From positions 3,832-67,831 of the forward strand of contig CAZIUC010000021.1 in the NCBI GenBank assembly GCA_964542455.1: a DNA stretch of 64,000 bases. Reading direction: 5' to 3'. Shown in pieces: positions 32,849-42,533 of the stretch. Both the position numbers and the translations under genes were made by a program. The notes beneath the pieces were generated by a model. The model worked only from the letters and a program-made list of their open reading frames with translations, ran no database searches and had not been told where the DNA came from. Position 1 is the stretch's first letter, and each line of letters begins with the position of its first letter. Origin of the DNA: PFJX01 sp964542455 (GTDB lineage: Bacteria > Pseudomonadota > Gammaproteobacteria > Burkholderiales > Thiobacillaceae).

Positions 32849-32883
32849 GTAGGATGTGGTTCGCTGCGCTCACCACATCCTAC
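32849..32883. repeat. R4 single hairpin
   Basis: GTAGGATGTGG and CCACATCCTAC pair around TTCGCTGCGCTCA. It lies between convergent tonB-like and TRAP binding-protein genes and may terminate both. Confidence 0.85.
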
Positions 32884-32900
32884 GGCGCTGATCACGGCAC

Positions 32901-33983
32901 CTATTTCGCGTAATACAAAAAATTCTCGTAAGAAGACTCGGCCACCCGGAACCACTGGATCTGGCTGTCGCGGAATTTCTTCCACTCGCGGTAGATGCGC
33001 GCGAAATCAGGGTTTTTCGCGGCTTCGGCGTCATACAGTTTGAAAGACGCGGTACGCGCGGCTTTCATGATGTCCTTGGGGTAGGCGTGCAGCTTCACTC
33101 CCTGTCTCATCAGGCGCATCAGCGCCTGCGGGTTCTTGAAGTCATATTCCGCCAGCATGTTGACGTTGGCTTCGGCGCAAGCGGTTTCAAAGGCCTGTTT
33201 GTAAGCCTCCGGCAGTTCATTCCATTTCGCGCTGTTGACGTAGAAAGACAACTGCGGACCGCCTTCCCACCAGCCGGGGTAGTAGTAGTGCTTGGCGATC
33301 TTGTGGAAGCCGAGTTTTTCATCATCGTAGGGGCCCACCCATTCGGCCGCGTCGAGGGCGCCGCGTTCCAGAGAAGGGTAGATGTCGCCACCGGCCAGGG
33401 TCTGCGGCACCGCGCCAAGCTGCGCCATGATCTGGCCGCCGATGCCGGGAATGCGCATCTTAAGACCCTTGAGATCGGCCAGCGATTTGAGTTCCTTGCG
33501 GAACCAGCCGCCCATCTGCACGCCGGTATTGCCGCCGGGGAACTGCACGATGTTGTATTTCCCGAACAGCTCGCGCATCAGCTTGATGCCACCACCGAAA
33601 TACATCCAGGCGTTTTGTTGCCGCGCGGTCAGGCCGAAGGGCAGGGCGCAGTCGAAAGCAAATGCCATGTTCTTGCCGACATAGTAATAACTGGCCGAGT
33701 GGCCGCATTCCACAGTGCCCTGTTGCACCGCATCCAGCACCTGAAGGCCAGGCACCAGTTCGCCACCGGCATGCACACGCAACTGGAACTTGCCGCCGGT
33801 GATCTTGTGCAAGCGGTCCGCGAGAAGGTCCGAGGCGCCGTAAATGGTATCCAGGCTCTTGGGAAAGCTGGAGGCCAGGTGCCATTTGATCGCGGGGCCA
33901 TCGGCAAACGCCTTCGGGGCCAGCGCGCTGGCAGCCAGGCCCAGGCCGGCACCGGCGCCTTTCAGAAATGCGCGTCGTTGCAT
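32901..33983 (-). CDS. TRAP transporter solute-binding protein (DctP family), orphan
   Basis: This 360-residue periplasmic receptor has a twin-arginine signal (QRRAFLKGAGAGLGLAASAL). The mature part has DctP features: LHKITGGKFQLRVHAGGELV, the ligand-anchoring arginine region GLKMRIPGIGG and LERGALDAAEWVGPYDDEKL, close to the group binding 2-oxo acids or similar carboxylates. ATG 33983 has AGGAGC upstream; a longer frame runs into an R2 repeat and is not preferred. No DctQ/DctM membrane subunits are adjacent, so it is an orphan in this window. Confidence 0.9.
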   Translation of the reverse strand: MQRRAFLKGAGAGLGLAASALAPKAFADGPAIKWHLASSFPKSLDTIYGASDLLADRLHKITGGKFQLRVHAGGELVPGLQVLDAVQQGTVECGHSASYYYVGKNMAFAFDCALPFGLTARQQNAWMYFGGGIKLMRELFGKYNIVQFPGGNTGVQMGGWFRKELKSLADLKGLKMRIPGIGGQIMAQLGAVPQTLAGGDIYPSLERGALDAAEWVGPYDDEKLGFHKIAKHYYYPGWWEGGPQLSFYVNSAKWNELPEAYKQAFETACAEANVNMLAEYDFKNPQALMRLMRQGVKLHAYPKDIMKAARTASFKLYDAEAAKNPDFARIYREWKKFRDSQIQWFRVAESSYENFLYYAK

Positions 33984-34043
33984 GAGGGTGCTCCTTTGGG
34001 GGGTATCGGTTGGATCGAGAGGAAACATTTCAAGGGGCGGCTT

Positions 34044-34142
34044 CCCCCTTTTGCAAAGGAGGAATGAGGGGGATTCGGCGACGCTCACGGGGGTGTAAAC
34101 CTTGGAAAAATCCCCCCTAGCCCCCCTTTGGGAAAGGGGGGA
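34044..34142. repeat. R2 palindromic repeat
   Basis: Facing half sites CCCCCTTTTGCAAAGGAGG and a C-run CTTTGGGAAAGGGGGG, with GGATTC / AAATCC inner boxes. It lies between the TRAP binding protein and the Fur-family gene. Confidence 0.8.
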
Positions 34143-34147
34143 ACTAT

Positions 34148-34594
34148 TCAGGCCGCCACCTGCGCCATTTCACGCGGGCGAATCCGCACGATGACGTCGA
34201 TACTGTCCGCCACCATGCCTTCCGGCAGCGCGGGCATGCCGGCGAGGTGCAGGTTGTCATCACAGATGTCGGTCAGTTCGCCGCTGGCCATGTTGTAGAA
34301 ATGATGATGCGGCTCGGTGTTCGGGTCATAGAAAACCCGGCTGGGGTCCACGATCACTTCGCGTATCAGCTTTTTTTCCAGGAACAGGCGCAAGGAGTTG
34401 TACACCGTCGCCTTGGAAACCTCGCTGTAGCGCGCATTGACGATGGACAACAGTTGATCGGCGGAAAGATGCTCGTGGCGAGAGAACAATACTCCGGCAA
34501 TCTCGATGCGTTGGTGGGTGGGCGCAATGCCGTGATCCCGCAGCAAATCGGCTATTTCACCCCGCTGCATCGGGGCACGTAATCGTATGGGCAT
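34148..34594 (-). CDS. Fur-family transcriptional regulator (Irr/PerR-like)
   Basis: This 148-residue regulator has an N-terminal winged helix (IAPTHQRIEIAGVLF; VSKATVYNSLRLFLEKKLI) and dimer-domain metal residues in FYDPNTEPHHHFYN. Only one cysteine is present (DICDDN), so the CxxC structural-zinc pairs of Fur are missing, as in Irr and some PerR-like proteins. It may sense iron, haem or peroxide. ATG 34594 is chosen because CAGGA sits six bases upstream; ATG 34627 gives 11 more residues. A TGACGTCA palindrome lies around the longer start and could be an operator. Confidence 0.85.
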   Translation of the reverse strand: MPIRLRAPMQRGEIADLLRDHGIAPTHQRIEIAGVLFSRHEHLSADQLLSIVNARYSEVSKATVYNSLRLFLEKKLIREVIVDPSRVFYDPNTEPHHHFYNMASGELTDICDDNLHLAGMPALPEGMVADSIDVIVRIRPREMAQVAA

Positions 34595-34651
34595 GAACAT
34601 TCCTGTCGGTATATTGAGTGACGTCATTTTAGAAACATGCTTAAACGCTGT

Positions 34652-35737
34652 CTAACTCTGGATTGGCCTGGTTGGATTTGGTTTCCATCTATATGGCGCG
34701 GTTTCGACAGATACCGCCGTCGCCAGCATGTGATGCAGCAACACTTCGGCCGCCGCCGGGGCCATGGTCACGCCGTAACGGAAATGGCCGCTGTTCACAT
34801 AGAGATTTTCCAGCCTGGGGTGCCGGCCTATGGTCGGTACGTTGCCCACCGAACCTGGGCGCAAACCGGCCCATTGGGTGACGATTTCCGCCTGGCGCAA
34901 AGCTGGTATCAAGGTGTGGGCGAAATCCAGCAGTTCCGTTCGCGCCTGTGTCGTGGTGGTCTGGTCGAACCCCACCTGTTCCAACGTGCTACCGACCAGG
35001 ATGTGGCCGTCCGCGCGCGGCACCAGATAATGCCCACGCCGGTAGACCACACCAGGGAGCAGACCCGGTTCCGCCTTGAGCAACACGATCTGACCCCGCA
35101 CCGGGGCGATCTCGGGCGGGTCGCCCAACGCCGCCAGCAAGTCGCCGGTCCATGCACCCGCCGTCACCACCACGCTGTCGGCGCTGAATACGCCACTCGG
35201 CGTTTCCACACCCGTTACCCGGGCGCCATCGGTCAGCAAGCGCGTGGCCGGCGTGTGCTCATGTAGCGCGATGCCGGCCCGCAACACCGCTACGCGCAAG
35301 GCCCGCATGATGCGGGGGTTGCGCGCCTGCGCCACGTTCGGCAGCCAGATGCTGTCTTGATTTCCCAAATGGGCCAGCGCCGCGGGCAGTCCCGTAACGG
35401 GCTCGTCATGCGCCATGCACCAGGTCAGAGCGGCGGCAAGTTGCTCCACCTCCAGTACCGCCATGCCACAGGCCAGGTATTCTGAATCGACGCCGCTCGC
35501 CGCTTGCAAACGTTTCGCCCACTCGGGCCACAACGCACGACCGCGCAACGCCAGGGCATTGACTTCCGGCCCATAGTTCCAGGGCGGCAGCAGCGACAGA
35601 ATGCCCGCTCCCGCCCAGGAAGACTCCCGTCCCGTGGCGCCCTGTTCCAGTACGCGTACTTCCAGGCCGGCCTGGCGGAGCATGAACGCGGATAGCAGGC
35701 CATTGATGCCGCCGCCAAGAATGAGACAGGAAGTCAT
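34652..35737 (-). CDS. thiO: Glycine oxidase ThiO (FAD-dependent)
   Basis: This 361-residue flavoprotein oxidises glycine to iminoacetate for the thiazole ring of thiamine. The FAD motif ILGGGINGLLSAFMLRQAG starts at residue 5. ESSWAGAGILSLLPPW is the ThiO signature, and the C-terminal VGNVPTIGRHPRLENLYVNSGHFRYGVTMAP is the DAO-family end. ATG 35737 gives the expected family N-terminus; 14 extra codons upstream are unlikely. Other thi genes are not nearby. It reads toward the Fur-family gene and its promoter side borders an R1 repeat. Confidence 0.9.
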   Translation of the reverse strand: MTSCLILGGGINGLLSAFMLRQAGLEVRVLEQGATGRESSWAGAGILSLLPPWNYGPEVNALALRGRALWPEWAKRLQAASGVDSEYLACGMAVLEVEQLAAALTWCMAHDEPVTGLPAALAHLGNQDSIWLPNVAQARNPRIMRALRVAVLRAGIALHEHTPATRLLTDGARVTGVETPSGVFSADSVVVTAGAWTGDLLAALGDPPEIAPVRGQIVLLKAEPGLLPGVVYRRGHYLVPRADGHILVGSTLEQVGFDQTTTTQARTELLDFAHTLIPALRQAEIVTQWAGLRPGSVGNVPTIGRHPRLENLYVNSGHFRYGVTMAPAAAEVLLHHMLATAVSVETAPYRWKPNPTRPIQS

Positions 35738-35782
35738 GGTGGGTAATCGCTTCTGGGTTGTGACTGCAAGGGGATGCAACCA

Positions 35783-35885
35783 GTAGGTCAGGTTGCGGCT
35801 GTATCGCTACCTGACGGTCGTTCCATCAATCTGGAAGTTTGATCGTGAATCGTCAGGTAGCGGCTATCGCCGCAACCTGACCTAC
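35783..35885. repeat. R1 palindromic repeat
   Basis: Ends GTAGGTCAGGTTGC and GCAACCTGACCTAC enclose CGCTACCTGACG and CGTCAGGTAGCGG. It sits between divergent thiO and the pilus operon. Confidence 0.88.
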
Positions 35886-36013
35886 GAAGGCACATGGATG
35901 CGCCGTTCATCGTGGGAGAATCGCCGCTCATCCTTCGCCTGCTGCCAGGCGGCCACGGCACGGCTAGCATAGCAGAGCCGAAACAACACAGCCCATCGGG
36001 AGAACCCGGCACC

Positions 36014-36640
36014 ATGCGCCACACCTTGGCAAACACCTCGCAACGCGGCCTCAGTCTGATCGAACTGCTGGTCACCATGAGTATCGCCGTGATTCTGCTC
36101 ACTATTGGTGTGCCTTCGTTTGTTGACATGATTACTTCCAATACGGCAACCAGCTATGCAAACGATTTGCTGGCCGATATCAATTACGCGCGCAGTGAAG
36201 CAATAACGCGAGGCACCCGGGTAGTCGTGTGCAAAGGGGCGGCGACCGCGGTGGGCTCGGATTGTGCAACCGGGAATTGGGAGGACGGCTGGAAGGTGTT
36301 CGAGGATTGCAATGACAATCAAACAATCGATAACGCAACCTGCCCAGACCGGAATGCTGATGGGGCGGCAGATAACGAAGAAGTGCTTCGAGTTCATGCC
36401 GCATTGTCCGCCGGGTGGACACTACGAGGTAATAACAATGTCACCAATAGAATAACTTTTCTGCCAGATGGCCGCACCAATAACAATGGAACATTGGTGG
36501 CCTGCAAGGGAGGAGTGCGCAATGTCGGGAATCAGACCCGCTCTTCCGCGGTGGTCGTCAATGTAACCGGCCGGGCCAGAGTTTCTCCGGATGGCAATGG
36601 CGACGGCATTCCCGATGACGCAACCGCCTGCACATTCTAA
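36014..36640 (+). CDS. fimT: Type IV pilus minor pilin, FimT/GspH-like
   Basis: This 208-residue pseudopilin has the prepilin peptidase site QRG|LSLIELLVTMSIAVILL, with Glu5 of the mature protein, and a GspH/FimT-like C-terminal domain with two cysteine pairs. The C-terminus has a calcium-like loop (SPDGNGDGIPDDATAC). The start ATG 36014 gives a short basic leader after GGGAGAA; longer frames are not plausible leaders. First gene of fimT-pilV-pilW-pilX-pilY1-pilE. GC is lower than in the flanks. Confidence 0.88.
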   Translation: MRHTLANTSQRGLSLIELLVTMSIAVILLTIGVPSFVDMITSNTATSYANDLLADINYARSEAITRGTRVVVCKGAATAVGSDCATGNWEDGWKVFEDCNDNQTIDNATCPDRNADGAADNEEVLRVHAALSAGWTLRGNNNVTNRITFLPDGRTNNNGTLVACKGGVRNVGNQTRSSAVVVNVTGRARVSPDGNGDGIPDDATACTF

Positions 36641-36654
36641 GTAAGATATCAGCG

Positions 36655-37170
36655 ATGGAATTACGCACGGAAATGCACAATCTACCAGTCCCGATCGGCA
36701 GACAATCCGGTCTCACCCTGCTGGAAATAATGATCACGGTGGTCATCCTTTCCCTCGGATTGCTCGGCTTGGCCGGCCTGCAAATGACCGGGCTGAAAAA
36801 CAATCGCAATGCCTATTACAATACCGTTGCCGCGCAGATGGCACAGGATTTGGCGGAACGTATCAAAGCGGATCAAGCAGGTGCGAAAGCCAATACCTAC
36901 GACAATTTCTCGAAAGCCGCCGATATGACTAAATGCGATGTGGCGAATCCAACCTTCTCCGACCGTGCGGCTTGTCTTGTCGCCAATCTGCCCGGTGGCC
37001 AGTCTCTTGTGACGAAGCGGTCCGATACGCCAAAAACTTTCTATGTCGCGATACGCTGGACGGATCTCGAACTGGGCGCCAATACCGGTTGGTCAGGCGC
37101 CAACGCGATCGCGGCCTGTGGTGCCACCGCCGCTGGCACCAACTGCTACTACAACGTATTCATGCCATGA
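36655..37170 (+). CDS. pilV: Type IV pilus minor pilin PilV
   Basis: This 171-residue product has the prepilin site QSG|LTLLEIMITVVILSLGLLG, then LAGLQMTGLKNNRNAYYNTVAAQMAQDLAERI, a typical PilV segment. Two cysteine pairs lie in the C-terminal part. It helps form the pilus-tip priming complex with PilW, PilX and PilY1. ATG 36673 would shorten the leader. The stop overlaps the pilW start as ATGA. Confidence 0.9.
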   Translation: MELRTEMHNLPVPIGRQSGLTLLEIMITVVILSLGLLGLAGLQMTGLKNNRNAYYNTVAAQMAQDLAERIKADQAGAKANTYDNFSKAADMTKCDVANPTFSDRAACLVANLPGGQSLVTKRSDTPKTFYVAIRWTDLELGANTGWSGANAIAACGATAAGTNCYYNVFMP

Positions 37171-37871
37171 AACACGTCGTATTCACGCGCCCACAATCCG
37201 GCCTCTCGCTGATAGAACTCATGGTCGCCATCACCCTGGGGCTCATGATTACCACGACCCTGGGCTACATCCTGATGGGCAGTCGTTCCACCTACCGCAC
37301 CCAGGACGCCAGCGCCAGAGTGCAGGACACGGGCCGTTTCGCGCTGGGCTTCATCGGTCGTCAATTACGCTCTGCGGGGCGCGTCGATATCTCGCCGCTT
37401 GCCAGTGCTGTGGTGGTGCCTGTCACTGAACCGATAAGGCCCAGCACGGCCGCCACCTTGCCCAGCAACGCGACTCAGTTGACGGTGGAATATCAGGATA
37501 CTCAAGATTGCAATGGCAATGGAGTGGCCAGCGTAATCAACCAGATCAGTCTGGATGGCAATAGGCAATTGCAATGCCTGGGTAATGGTTCGGTCAATTC
37601 ACAACCTTTTGCCGAGGAAGTGGAGGAGCTTCAATTCCGTTATACCAACGGCAATGGTATGTGGACGGCGACGCCAACGCCTCCGGTTGTGGCGGTCGAG
37701 GTTTGTATCAGGGTACGCTCGTTTGCCAATGGTGTGGTCAATACAACGCAAACGATAAGAGATTGCGCGGGTAATAACTTTACCCCCAACCCGGCCGACA
37801 CTCGTCTGCGTCGAACTTTTACCTCCGTGTTCGCCTTGCGTAACAATATCAATACGCTGCCGACCCCATGA
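37167..37871 (+). CDS. pilW: Type IV pilus minor pilin PilW
   Basis: This 234-residue product has the prepilin cleavage site PQSG|LSLIELMVAITLGLMITTTL, followed by the PilW-type ARVQDTGRFALGFIGRQLRSAG and a beta-rich domain with VEELQFRY. The start at 37167 overlaps the pilV stop and gives a nine-residue leader; an upstream frame from 36933 is a shadow. The 3' end overlaps pilX by four bases (ATGA). Confidence 0.9.
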   Translation: MKHVVFTRPQSGLSLIELMVAITLGLMITTTLGYILMGSRSTYRTQDASARVQDTGRFALGFIGRQLRSAGRVDISPLASAVVVPVTEPIRPSTAATLPSNATQLTVEYQDTQDCNGNGVASVINQISLDGNRQLQCLGNGSVNSQPFAEEVEELQFRYTNGNGMWTATPTPPVVAVEVCIRVRSFANGVVNTTQTIRDCAGNNFTPNPADTRLRRTFTSVFALRNNINTLPTP

Positions 37872-38497
37872 AACAGCCAAATTTCCAAAACAGACAGCAC
37901 GGCGCGGCGCTGATTACCAGCCTCATTTTCCTATCCGTGCTCACCATCCTGGGTATGAGTACATTGGGAACCGCTTTATTGGAAAGTCGCATGGCCGGCA
38001 ACGCGCGCGACCGTAATCTGGCGTTTCAGGCGGCGGAAATAGGCTTGCGTGATGCGGAGTTGTTTATCCGTGACTCGGGCCGCATATCTGGAAACATCCT
38101 TGAAGAAAGCGCACTCGATGCGAATCAAGACTGGACTGGGCAGACATGCACCTATGGATTTTGTTATAACGGACAGGCATGGAAAGCCAATGGTGTGAAC
38201 TGGGTTGATAGCCCAGTCTGGGAAAATGAGAATTACTGGTCCAACGCGCTTCAATACCAGCGAGTCCCCGCGGTTGCGGGTAAACCGGTAGGACGCGCGG
38301 GGCCGCAACTTGCGTTTAATCCACTTTATGTTCTACCTGCTGCATTGCCCCTGGTGTCGAGACAGCCAGAATATTTGATAGAAACTTATTCTCAAAAACC
38401 TTTTAATAACCACTATTACTATCGCATTACGGTGCGCGGCTATGGTATGCGCCCCGGTACGCGCGTGATGTTGCAAGAAATCTATACGCCGAATTGA
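37868..38497 (+). CDS. pilX: Type IV pilus assembly protein PilX
   Basis: This 209-residue product begins KQPNFQNRQHGAALITSLIFL, the PilX/PilX_N pattern with prepilin site QHG|AALI (no Glu5, as usual for this subunit). The segment MAGNARDRNLAFQAAEIGLRDAE is the family signature. A cysteine pair lies in TCTYGFC. Coupled to pilW; precedes pilY1 by 13 bases. Confidence 0.9.
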   Translation: MKQPNFQNRQHGAALITSLIFLSVLTILGMSTLGTALLESRMAGNARDRNLAFQAAEIGLRDAELFIRDSGRISGNILEESALDANQDWTGQTCTYGFCYNGQAWKANGVNWVDSPVWENENYWSNALQYQRVPAVAGKPVGRAGPQLAFNPLYVLPAALPLVSRQPEYLIETYSQKPFNNHYYYRITVRGYGMRPGTRVMLQEIYTPN

Positions 38498-38510
38498 TGG
38501 AGATGGTGCC

Positions 38511-41500
38511 ATGAGAAATAAATTCCTCGCACAAACTGCCCTCTGTGGAGTAGTTCTGATGATGACTTGCCCGGCTATCGCGGGCCTGAGTCTGTCCGAT
38601 ACCCCCATGTTTGTTACCGAGGCTTTGTTGCCGAATGTTTTGATAACCCCCGTGCTTTATAAAGGTTATAACGAAACAATTCTTAAAGATCTTCCGTGGA
38701 AAACTCAAAGTGCGACACTTTTGGCGGTGCCTTGGAGTTATTCTCGACTGGTGGCCAATCCAAATGGTTTTCGGGTGACACCTTGGCCAAATACTTTTAT
38801 TTCAACATCAACTACACCTAACGGGTGTGTTGTTGCAACTAATGTGGCTAGTTATGTGTGTAGCCAGACCTCGCTATATTCCAGAGGTGGGGGTGATATA
38901 GGGGTTAGCGGTGGTAATACAGTAAAAAACTTCCCGCTTTCTTACGATATAACCGCTGGTTCTTATTCAAACAGCGTTAACGCAAGCAACTATAGTCAGG
39001 AAATGTACCCGCAGCGCCCTGAAGATATATTGGGTGATTCTAGATACCTAGAGGCGAAATCTAAGTACTTTCACTCCAACAGCAATTTTTTGTATTTTGA
39101 TGCCGCTGCGGCCGATGCTTATGAGGCATGGCCAAATCTGGGCGGGAACTATAGTTTTTCATCTTATCCAACAGTGGATAGTGCGCGAAATGCTAAATAC
39201 AGCCCTATGGCTGCCTATGCGGATGCCGGGACGGTGGCGCTTGATGACTTTGTTGATAATACAATGCTTAATATAGGTGGAAGCCCTATTGTTCATAAGG
39301 CCTATGTTGGGCAATTCTGGAAAAAAATAGCTGATAACGTAACCGACCCCGCCAGTTTTATTGGGACTTGTTGGGACGTGAACGCTGAAACCAGTAAATT
39401 CGGCTGTACCACCGCCATGACTGACGCGCAAAAAATGCAGTTCGCGCATTGGTTTACCTATTGGAGATCGTCTGATCTGGCTACTCGTGGTATGTATGGA
39501 AAGTTGTTCAAGCGCTTGGCCGATGCGGATTTGCTTAGTAAATTCAGATTTTCCATTGGTATGAATGGTGGTGCGTTCACTGATGGATTTTACTCGGTTG
39601 ACAATGCGGTCGGAGCGAATAAGGCGGCAAAGACAATTAATTTATTAGAGTCGATTGGAAATGTTATTTATTCCCCGGATACCAACTTTGTTCAAGCCTG
39701 GGAGCATAGGGCTAGCAATGCAAAACTTACATCAGATGATGCTTACCGGGACGCGCCTGGCCAGCCACTTAGAAGTTGCCGCAGAAATTATGAAGTACTT
39801 CTTACGCCGGATTATTCGCAACTATCATGGGCAATGGGAGCTTATATGGCCGATCGTTCGCTTGATAATCCGCGCGCAGATCGGTTAACTGGAGTTCCTT
39901 TTCCTGATATTTACGCAAATACCTGGAGTGATGTTGGTGCTGAAGGGTGGGCGACGGACCTGCGGCCCGATCTTGCGAACAATATTCTTCCCGGCTTGAG
40001 AGACCCCGCGACACATCAACATGTGGTGCGCTACATTATCGGGCCCAATGCCGAGGGGGGGGATATTTTTCCTTCTGGATTACTTACCTATGGCGCGGCC
40101 TGGGATTTGGCTACAGCAGCCACCGCAAATGGTACATGGCCTGAATTACCTGCTGGTACGAGAGTCGACTTTCGGTCGACTTTTGATGATCTTTGGCACA
40201 TGGCACTCAACAGCCGTGGCTTTTTCTATCCAAGCAACAATGTCAGTGAGGCGACTGCCAAGCTTCTTGAAACCTTTAATGATGTTTTAGTGAGAAATGT
40301 TTCTGGTTCCGCGGTGGCGACCAATACCTCATCATTGGAAAGTGGTGGGAAAATTTATTTGGCGACAGTGGAGAGTGACTGGAAGGGCCATCTGCGCGCT
40401 TACAATATCGCGCCAAATGCTGCCGGTACCATTCTGGAAGTCGATTATTCCGCGCCCTTGTGGGACCTTGCAGAAAAGGCCTCTGGATTGGGTTGGTCAG
40501 CACGCCAGATTGCTACTTATAATGGGACGGTTGGAGTGCCATTCAGTTGGGATACTATTGGTGCGACTGAGCAAGATAGATTGAGATCCGCCTCACCTGT
40601 TGGCGTAACCAGTAGCGACTTATATGCGCAAAGATTGCTCGAATATTTGCGCGGTAGTGGTGCGTGCGAAGATGGACATTCGGCGGCGACCAACGAACTT
40701 TGTACCTCCGGTGTCACTTATACTTTCCGCCGCCGCAATCTTGATCGAAGCAAGACCGACGCGTATTCCGCAAATAACCTCAATGGACGCAACGTTCTGG
40801 GTGATATTGCGAATTCCAACCCCTGGCTTACATCGCCACCGCCAGTAGGGCGTTCGGATGTGGATTACCCCGGTTACAACACCCATCGAGTGACTTATAA
40901 GAATCGTCCCAATGTTCTATATGTCGGGGCCAATGACGGCATGTTGCACGCGGTAGACGCGAGCAATGGCGCGGAATTGTTTGCTTATGTGCCATCTTTT
41001 GTACAAGCTCACCTGCACGAGCTTGCCAATACTGGTTATTCACACAAGTTCTTCGTTGATGGCTCACCCTTTGCCGCCGAGGTTGATCTCGGTGGTTGGA
41101 AAACTGTATTGGCCGGTGGCGCAAACAAGGGTGGCAAGGGTTATTACTTGTTGGATGTGACATCTCCATCCTCGAATACCGAGCTTAATGCGGGCGATTG
41201 GGTCAAGTGGGAATTCACCCACCCCAGCGATCTTCATTACACTTACAATTTACCGGTTGCGGATGGACACGGCCAGGCACGGCAGATTGTTCGCATGAAC
41301 GATGGCAACCTGGCATTGATAGTTGGTAACGGTTACCCGGAAACCGCTGGTAATAAAGCCTGCTTGTTCATCATTTATCTTGCCGGGCCGGGTGATGACC
41401 ACATCTGGGGTGATGGGGTTGGTGGTGCGCACGGTGCTGATTATCACCACGCGGAATATCACAAGCTTTGTGCTGGTGTGGCGGACTACAGCGCTACCGG

Positions 41501-42533
41501 TACCAACGATGGTGGCCTTGATACAAATGGCCTGTCCACCCCAACACCCGTCGACTTGAATGGCGATGGCAAGGTGGATGTGGTTTATGCGGGTGATCTG
41601 AATGGCAATATGTGGCGCTTTGATGTGTCGAATGTAAACCCCACCACCACCACGGGTGAAGGCGTGGATGCGGTAGTTACCAACAACTGGGCTGTGGACT
41701 ACTCTGGTAATCCGCTATTCGTGGCAAAGAATGCCGCAGGAGTCCGCCAGCCTATCATTACTCCGCCAGAATTATCATTCAATACCGGGGAGGGATATTC
41801 CGGACCGCTGGTGTTGTTTGGAACTGGCAAATACATCGAGAGTAGTGACCGTTCCAATCTTGACGTGCAATCATTTTATGGCGTCTGGGACCGAGGCTTG
41901 TCTGGTATTACGCGCGGCAACCTTTTTCAACAGACGTTTCAGCTTGACGCTACGTTAACTCCCAATATTCGTTACCAGGCGTCCAAGCCCACACCCACTT
42001 ATTGCACGGCCGCGGCGTTGGCTGATTGCCCCAACGACACTGTCGCCAATCCTGTCCCCACTACCAACAGGCACCTGGGTTGGTTCTGGGATATGCCGAC
42101 ATCTGGTGAACGCCTGACTGGCAAGATGAATCTGATCAATGGCATCGTGTTGTTCAATACCTTTTATCCAGCCACCGAGTCTTATGATTGTGTTGTTGGG
42201 GGGGTTGCCACTACATGTACCCGGCTTGACCCCTGCCAATATGGTGGTGACGGGTGGATCATGGGGCTGAATGCGGTTAACGGATATATGGAAGACAAGT
42301 TTCCGGTTTTTGACGTTGACCAGAATGGGGTTCTTGATGCCTATGATGCTAGCCACAAGGCGGCGGGTATGAAGGTGGGGGCCGCGATCGGCGGCACGAG
42401 TTTCGCGCGCGGGATCAAGGAAACCAAGGTTGGCCTCTATGCGCCTACCAATAAGGTGTCGCCACCTCCGGTGGTCATCGACACCGGCACGGCGGGTTCC
42501 GGGCGCGTTTCCTGGTTCGAGTTGCTGGATTGA
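38511..42533 (+). CDS. pilY1: PilY1-like pilus tip-associated adhesin
   Basis: This 1340-residue secreted protein has a Sec signal (RNKFLAQTALCGVVLMMTCPAIAG). The N-terminal ~780 residues form a variable region with no recognisable DxSxS metal site of a von Willebrand A domain. The C-terminal half is the PilC/PilY1 beta-propeller (RPNVLYVGANDGMLHAVDA). It has a calcium-binding loop DLNGDGKVDVVYAGDLNG starting at Asp1015. PilY1 with the minor pilins primes pilus assembly and mediates adhesion. The first ~2.3 kb is clearly AT-richer than the rest of the window, suggesting transfer or fast divergence of the adhesin part. Confidence 0.92.
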   Translation: MRNKFLAQTALCGVVLMMTCPAIAGLSLSDTPMFVTEALLPNVLITPVLYKGYNETILKDLPWKTQSATLLAVPWSYSRLVANPNGFRVTPWPNTFISTSTTPNGCVVATNVASYVCSQTSLYSRGGGDIGVSGGNTVKNFPLSYDITAGSYSNSVNASNYSQEMYPQRPEDILGDSRYLEAKSKYFHSNSNFLYFDAAAADAYEAWPNLGGNYSFSSYPTVDSARNAKYSPMAAYADAGTVALDDFVDNTMLNIGGSPIVHKAYVGQFWKKIADNVTDPASFIGTCWDVNAETSKFGCTTAMTDAQKMQFAHWFTYWRSSDLATRGMYGKLFKRLADADLLSKFRFSIGMNGGAFTDGFYSVDNAVGANKAAKTINLLESIGNVIYSPDTNFVQAWEHRASNAKLTSDDAYRDAPGQPLRSCRRNYEVLLTPDYSQLSWAMGAYMADRSLDNPRADRLTGVPFPDIYANTWSDVGAEGWATDLRPDLANNILPGLRDPATHQHVVRYIIGPNAEGGDIFPSGLLTYGAAWDLATAATANGTWPELPAGTRVDFRSTFDDLWHMALNSRGFFYPSNNVSEATAKLLETFNDVLVRNVSGSAVATNTSSLESGGKIYLATVESDWKGHLRAYNIAPNAAGTILEVDYSAPLWDLAEKASGLGWSARQIATYNGTVGVPFSWDTIGATEQDRLRSASPVGVTSSDLYAQRLLEYLRGSGACEDGHSAATNELCTSGVTYTFRRRNLDRSKTDAYSANNLNGRNVLGDIANSNPWLTSPPPVGRSDVDYPGYNTHRVTYKNRPNVLYVGANDGMLHAVDASNGAELFAYVPSFVQAHLHELANTGYSHKFFVDGSPFAAEVDLGGWKTVLAGGANKGGKGYYLLDVTSPSSNTELNAGDWVKWEFTHPSDLHYTYNLPVADGHGQARQIVRMNDGNLALIVGNGYPETAGNKACLFIIYLAGPGDDHIWGDGVGGAHGADYHHAEYHKLCAGVADYSATGTNDGGLDTNGLSTPTPVDLNGDGKVDVVYAGDLNGNMWRFDVSNVNPTTTTGEGVDAVVTNNWAVDYSGNPLFVAKNAAGVRQPIITPPELSFNTGEGYSGPLVLFGTGKYIESSDRSNLDVQSFYGVWDRGLSGITRGNLFQQTFQLDATLTPNIRYQASKPTPTYCTAAALADCPNDTVANPVPTTNRHLGWFWDMPTSGERLTGKMNLINGIVLFNTFYPATESYDCVVGGVATTCTRLDPCQYGGDGWIMGLNAVNGYMEDKFPVFDVDQNGVLDAYDASHKAAGMKVGAAIGGTSFARGIKETKVGLYAPTNKVSPPPVVIDTGTAGSGRVSWFELLD

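Noticed and set aside
35940..35975. GGCACGGCTAGC upstream of the pilus operon as a sigma-54 promoter
   Set aside because: GG to GC spacing is 8, not 10, so it cannot serve as a -24/-12 element.
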